Below, in pieces: positions 61,915 through 64,000 of a DNA stretch of 64,000 nt. The number at the start of each line of letters is the position of its first letter. Positions within the stretch are counted from its first letter, which is position 1. The stretch comes from Alnus glutinosa (lineage: Eukaryota > Streptophyta > Magnoliopsida > Fagales > Betulaceae). Below the pieces are notes generated by a model. It saw only the letters and a program-made list of their open reading frames with translations. It made no database searches and was not told the origin of the DNA. A program made the position numbers and the translations under genes. The DNA lies in contig NC_084886.1 in the NCBI RefSeq assembly GCF_958979055.1, positions 50,303,654 to 50,367,653 of the forward strand, written 5' to 3'.

Positions 61915-61976
61915 CCACGTCAGAACTCCACCACGTAGATACTAAGACTAATTTTACGGCATATACATGACGTGGC
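61915..61976. promoter_or_regulatory. Cluster of three ACGT-core elements upstream of the U-box gene
   Basis: CCACGTCA (61915-61922), CCACGTAG (61931-61938) and TGACGTGGC (61968-61976) lie within about 60 bp, roughly 300 bp before the likely 5' UTR exon. The last is an ABRE/C-box-like bZIP site. This would suit stress or ABA control, but only the motifs are seen. Confidence 0.45.
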
Positions 61977-62721
61977 GGAAAAACATATAGCCGTGCACAT
62001 CGGTCACCATACTGAGCCGTATCGCGGTTGGTTTACAAACGCTTTGACTTTTCAATGGCCAGTATGTTTCTTGTTAAGTCGACTTTTCCAAAACGGTATC
62101 GTCACGTCCACTCTAGCCAGTATGTTCCAGAAGACCGAGCGAGAGATCGAACTCAAAAGACAAGAAAATACAATTTTCCTCGCATTTTCTTAGAAAAATA
62201 GTGTTTTATTTTCATTCTTCTCAGGAGCAAAACGGTTACATTTCCCGGGATAGTTTTGCTTTTTTTCCTGGGAACCCACCGAGAAATGGAGACTCATTGA
62301 CTCCTGCTCTTCAGGTCTCTCTCTCTGTCTCTCTACCATTTGCATAATTTGAATTTTGTTAAGCAATATATGATTTCTCTCTGTATTGCTGAGAAAAATG
62401 AGGAAAACTAAAAGAGAATGAAAACTCAGTTTAGTTAGCGTTATGTTGTTTTGGGATATGAATCTATTCAAATTTTTATTTTCTAAGTATATAACATGAA
62501 GAAATCTGTTGGAATTTAGATTGGGTATATCTCAAAGCTTCATTTTTTATTTTTTTTTTTCTTTTTGCTCGTCACGCTTATCGTGGTTTGACCACCACTT
62601 AATTTGTCGTTCTTATTATTGGTTCCTCTTAAAATATTAATTAAATGATTAAATTACTCATTTCATATAAACTTTTAAGCTTTTGGGATAAGTGGATTAG
62701 CCGTCCTAAAATCCTAAATGA

Positions 62722-62950
62722 CATGTTTGGTTGCCGAGAAAGGGTAGGAAAAGAAAGAAATTGAATTTCTAAGATTCCCTTTCTTTGCATTTTCTTGGAC
62801 CTGATAATAATAGAATGTTTACTCAGTTGACCTGGTTTAGTTTGCTGAGCAATTCAATTTGTAGATAAAAATAGAACAAATAGGACATGAGTTTCAAATT
62901 AATGTTTTGTTTTCCTATATTTCCTCAATACTTCTCAGCAACCAAAACAT
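62722..62950. mobile_element. Possible MITE in the 5' UTR intron of the U-box gene
   Basis: ATGTTTGGTTGCCGAGAA (62723-62740) and the complement of TTCTCAGCAACCAAAACAT (62932-62950) form an 18-19-bp imperfect terminal repeat. The AT-rich, non-coding interior is about 190 bp. No target duplication was identified. Confidence 0.45.
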
Positions 62951-63192
62951 AGGTAATCTCATCTGCTTATATAACGGTTGCCGTAGTTTTATCTGTTTAA
63001 TATATATCATCACAAGTTGTAGGTCATTGACAATTAATAGCACCCGATTGATTCTTTCTTTCTATAAATAGAACTAACTATAGGCACTGTAACCGTGTTT
63101 AATTGGGTAAGTGTCTTGTTTTCTATCTAATTTGGGCAGGCATCTATATTTCGTGGTTGGAATGTGGTAAAGAGATGTAAAAGAAGGTGATT

Positions 63193-64000
63193 ATGAGTTC
63201 CTCAGTGGTTCCATTATCTGAGTTACTGTCCCAGACTGTCCTTGCCATACTTGATACTGTACATGCTGCCAAGGAAGTCCTCATTCAGAAGGAGAATTTC
63301 AAGAAATTCTCGACTTATTTGGACAGGATTGCATTTATCTTTAAAGAGTTGTCAGAGCTAAACATAGACCACTCCAAGAGGTTAGAAAATGCTCTGGAGG
63401 TTCTTAACCGAGAGATTAAAGTTGCTAAGCAGCTAGCACTTGAGTGCAGAAATAGAAACAAGGTTTATCTCTTAATCAATTGCAGGAAGATTGGGAAGCT
63501 TTTAGAGGACAGTACAAAAGATATTAGTCGGGCGGTAAGCCTCATCCCTTTGGCCTCTTTGGACGTTTCATCAGGTATAAAAAACCAGGTTAGCAAGCTC
63601 ACCAAGGATATGCTGGATTCTGAGTATCGAGCAGCTGTAACCGAGGAAGAAATTTTGGCAAAGATTCAGTTAGGGATACAAGAGAGGAATGCTGATCGAT
63701 CATATGCGAGTAATTTGTTAGTTCTTATTGCTGAGGCTGTTGGGATATCCACTGAGCAGTCTGAATTGAAGAAAGAATTTGAAGAATTCAAAAGGGAAAG
63801 AGAAGATGCCACACTGCACAATGACTTCCCAGAAGCTTTACAAATGGAACAGATCATTGCATTGCTTGAAAAGACTGATGTCACAACACCTCCTAAGGAC
63901 AAGGAGAAGGAATATTTTGAAAAGCGGGACTCTTTAGGTCGGCAACCATTGGATCCTCTGCATTCATTTTATTGCCCCATCAATATGGATGTTATGGTTG
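63193..64000 (+). CDS. Plant U-box E3 ubiquitin ligase (PUB43/PUB44 type), 5' part
   Basis: The frame opens at ATG 63193 and runs without stop or intron to the window end, giving 269 residues. The N-terminal region MSSSVVPLSELLSQTVLAIL, then KFSTYLDRIAFIFKELSELN and LEVLNREIKVAKQLALECRN, is the helical U-box N-terminal domain of plant PUBs. It is followed by the charged stretch around QSELKKEFEEFKREREDATL. The last residues, PLDPLHSFYCPINMDVMV, begin the U-box, the RING-like fold that recruits E2 enzymes; armadillo repeats are expected beyond the window. The layout matches PUB43 and PUB44/SAUL1, ligases linked to senescence and immunity. A 5' UTR exon appears to end at 62314 (TCAG before GTCTCT), with the next exon at 63140 after TTTGGGCAG, so the leader has an intron of about 825 bp. 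Confidence 0.88.
   Translation, partial: MSSSVVPLSELLSQTVLAILDTVHAAKEVLIQKENFKKFSTYLDRIAFIFKELSELNIDHSKRLENALEVLNREIKVAKQLALECRNRNKVYLLINCRKIGKLLEDSTKDISRAVSLIPLASLDVSSGIKNQVSKLTKDMLDSEYRAAVTEEEILAKIQLGIQERNADRSYASNLLVLIAEAVGISTEQSELKKEFEEFKREREDATLHNDFPEALQMEQIIALLEKTDVTTPPKDKEKEYFEKRDSLGRQPLDPLHSFYCPINMDVMV

Overview
The window is nuclear DNA from a flowering plant, almost certainly a eudicot. It is AT-rich, with intron-containing genes using GT-AG junctions, long transposon-filled spacers, and plant-specific products (a plastid rhodanese, a plant U-box protein, a miR171/miR479-type hairpin). The species cannot be fixed from the sequence. All gene models below were built by hand from reading frame, splice-site and family agreement; none was aligned or confirmed by transcripts.

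Layout, left to right. At 1-458 is the 3' end of an AAA-ATPase of the BCS1-like group. At 2.05-8.2 kb is a complete VPS26 retromer gene (+). At 10.2-13.1 kb is a chloroplast rhodanese-domain gene of the STR14 type (-). At 18.6-23.0 kb is an MFS transporter of the molybdate-anion-transporter-like family (+). At 24.1-27.3 kb is a small three-exon F-box gene (-). At 28.9-43.7 kb is a complete 12-exon MIP2/NBAS-type Sec39-domain gene (-). At 63.2 kb to the window end is the 5' part of a U-box E3 ligase gene (+). VPS26, STR14 and the MFS gene occur in the same relative order as recalled Arabidopsis loci At4g27690, At4g27700 and At4g27720, so this looks like an ancient conserved block.

The spacers and introns carry many mobile elements. 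They include three 5'-truncated LINE ends, two SINEs with box A/B-like sites plus a diverged third copy, a compact TRIM element in the F-box gene intron, a gag-only gypsy-type LTR element (47.2-51.1 kb), a pair of inverted copia-type LTR pieces (52.9-53.5 kb), several foldback MITEs, and a 2.3-kb non-coding hAT-like element with nested insertions (59.1-61.5 kb). The 44-62 kb segment has no convincing protein gene, but it contains two hairpins that look like microRNA precursors: one of the miR171/miR479 family (54.3 kb) and one I do not recognise (56.1 kb).

Two genes act in membrane trafficking at different steps: VPS26 in endosome-to-Golgi retromer sorting, and the MIP2-type protein in the ER tethering complex. 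Two encode likely ubiquitin-ligase components (F-box and U-box). Nothing in the sequence shows that they work as one pathway. The most notable items are the two hairpins, the nested hAT/SINE cluster, and the small non-autonomous retroelements.
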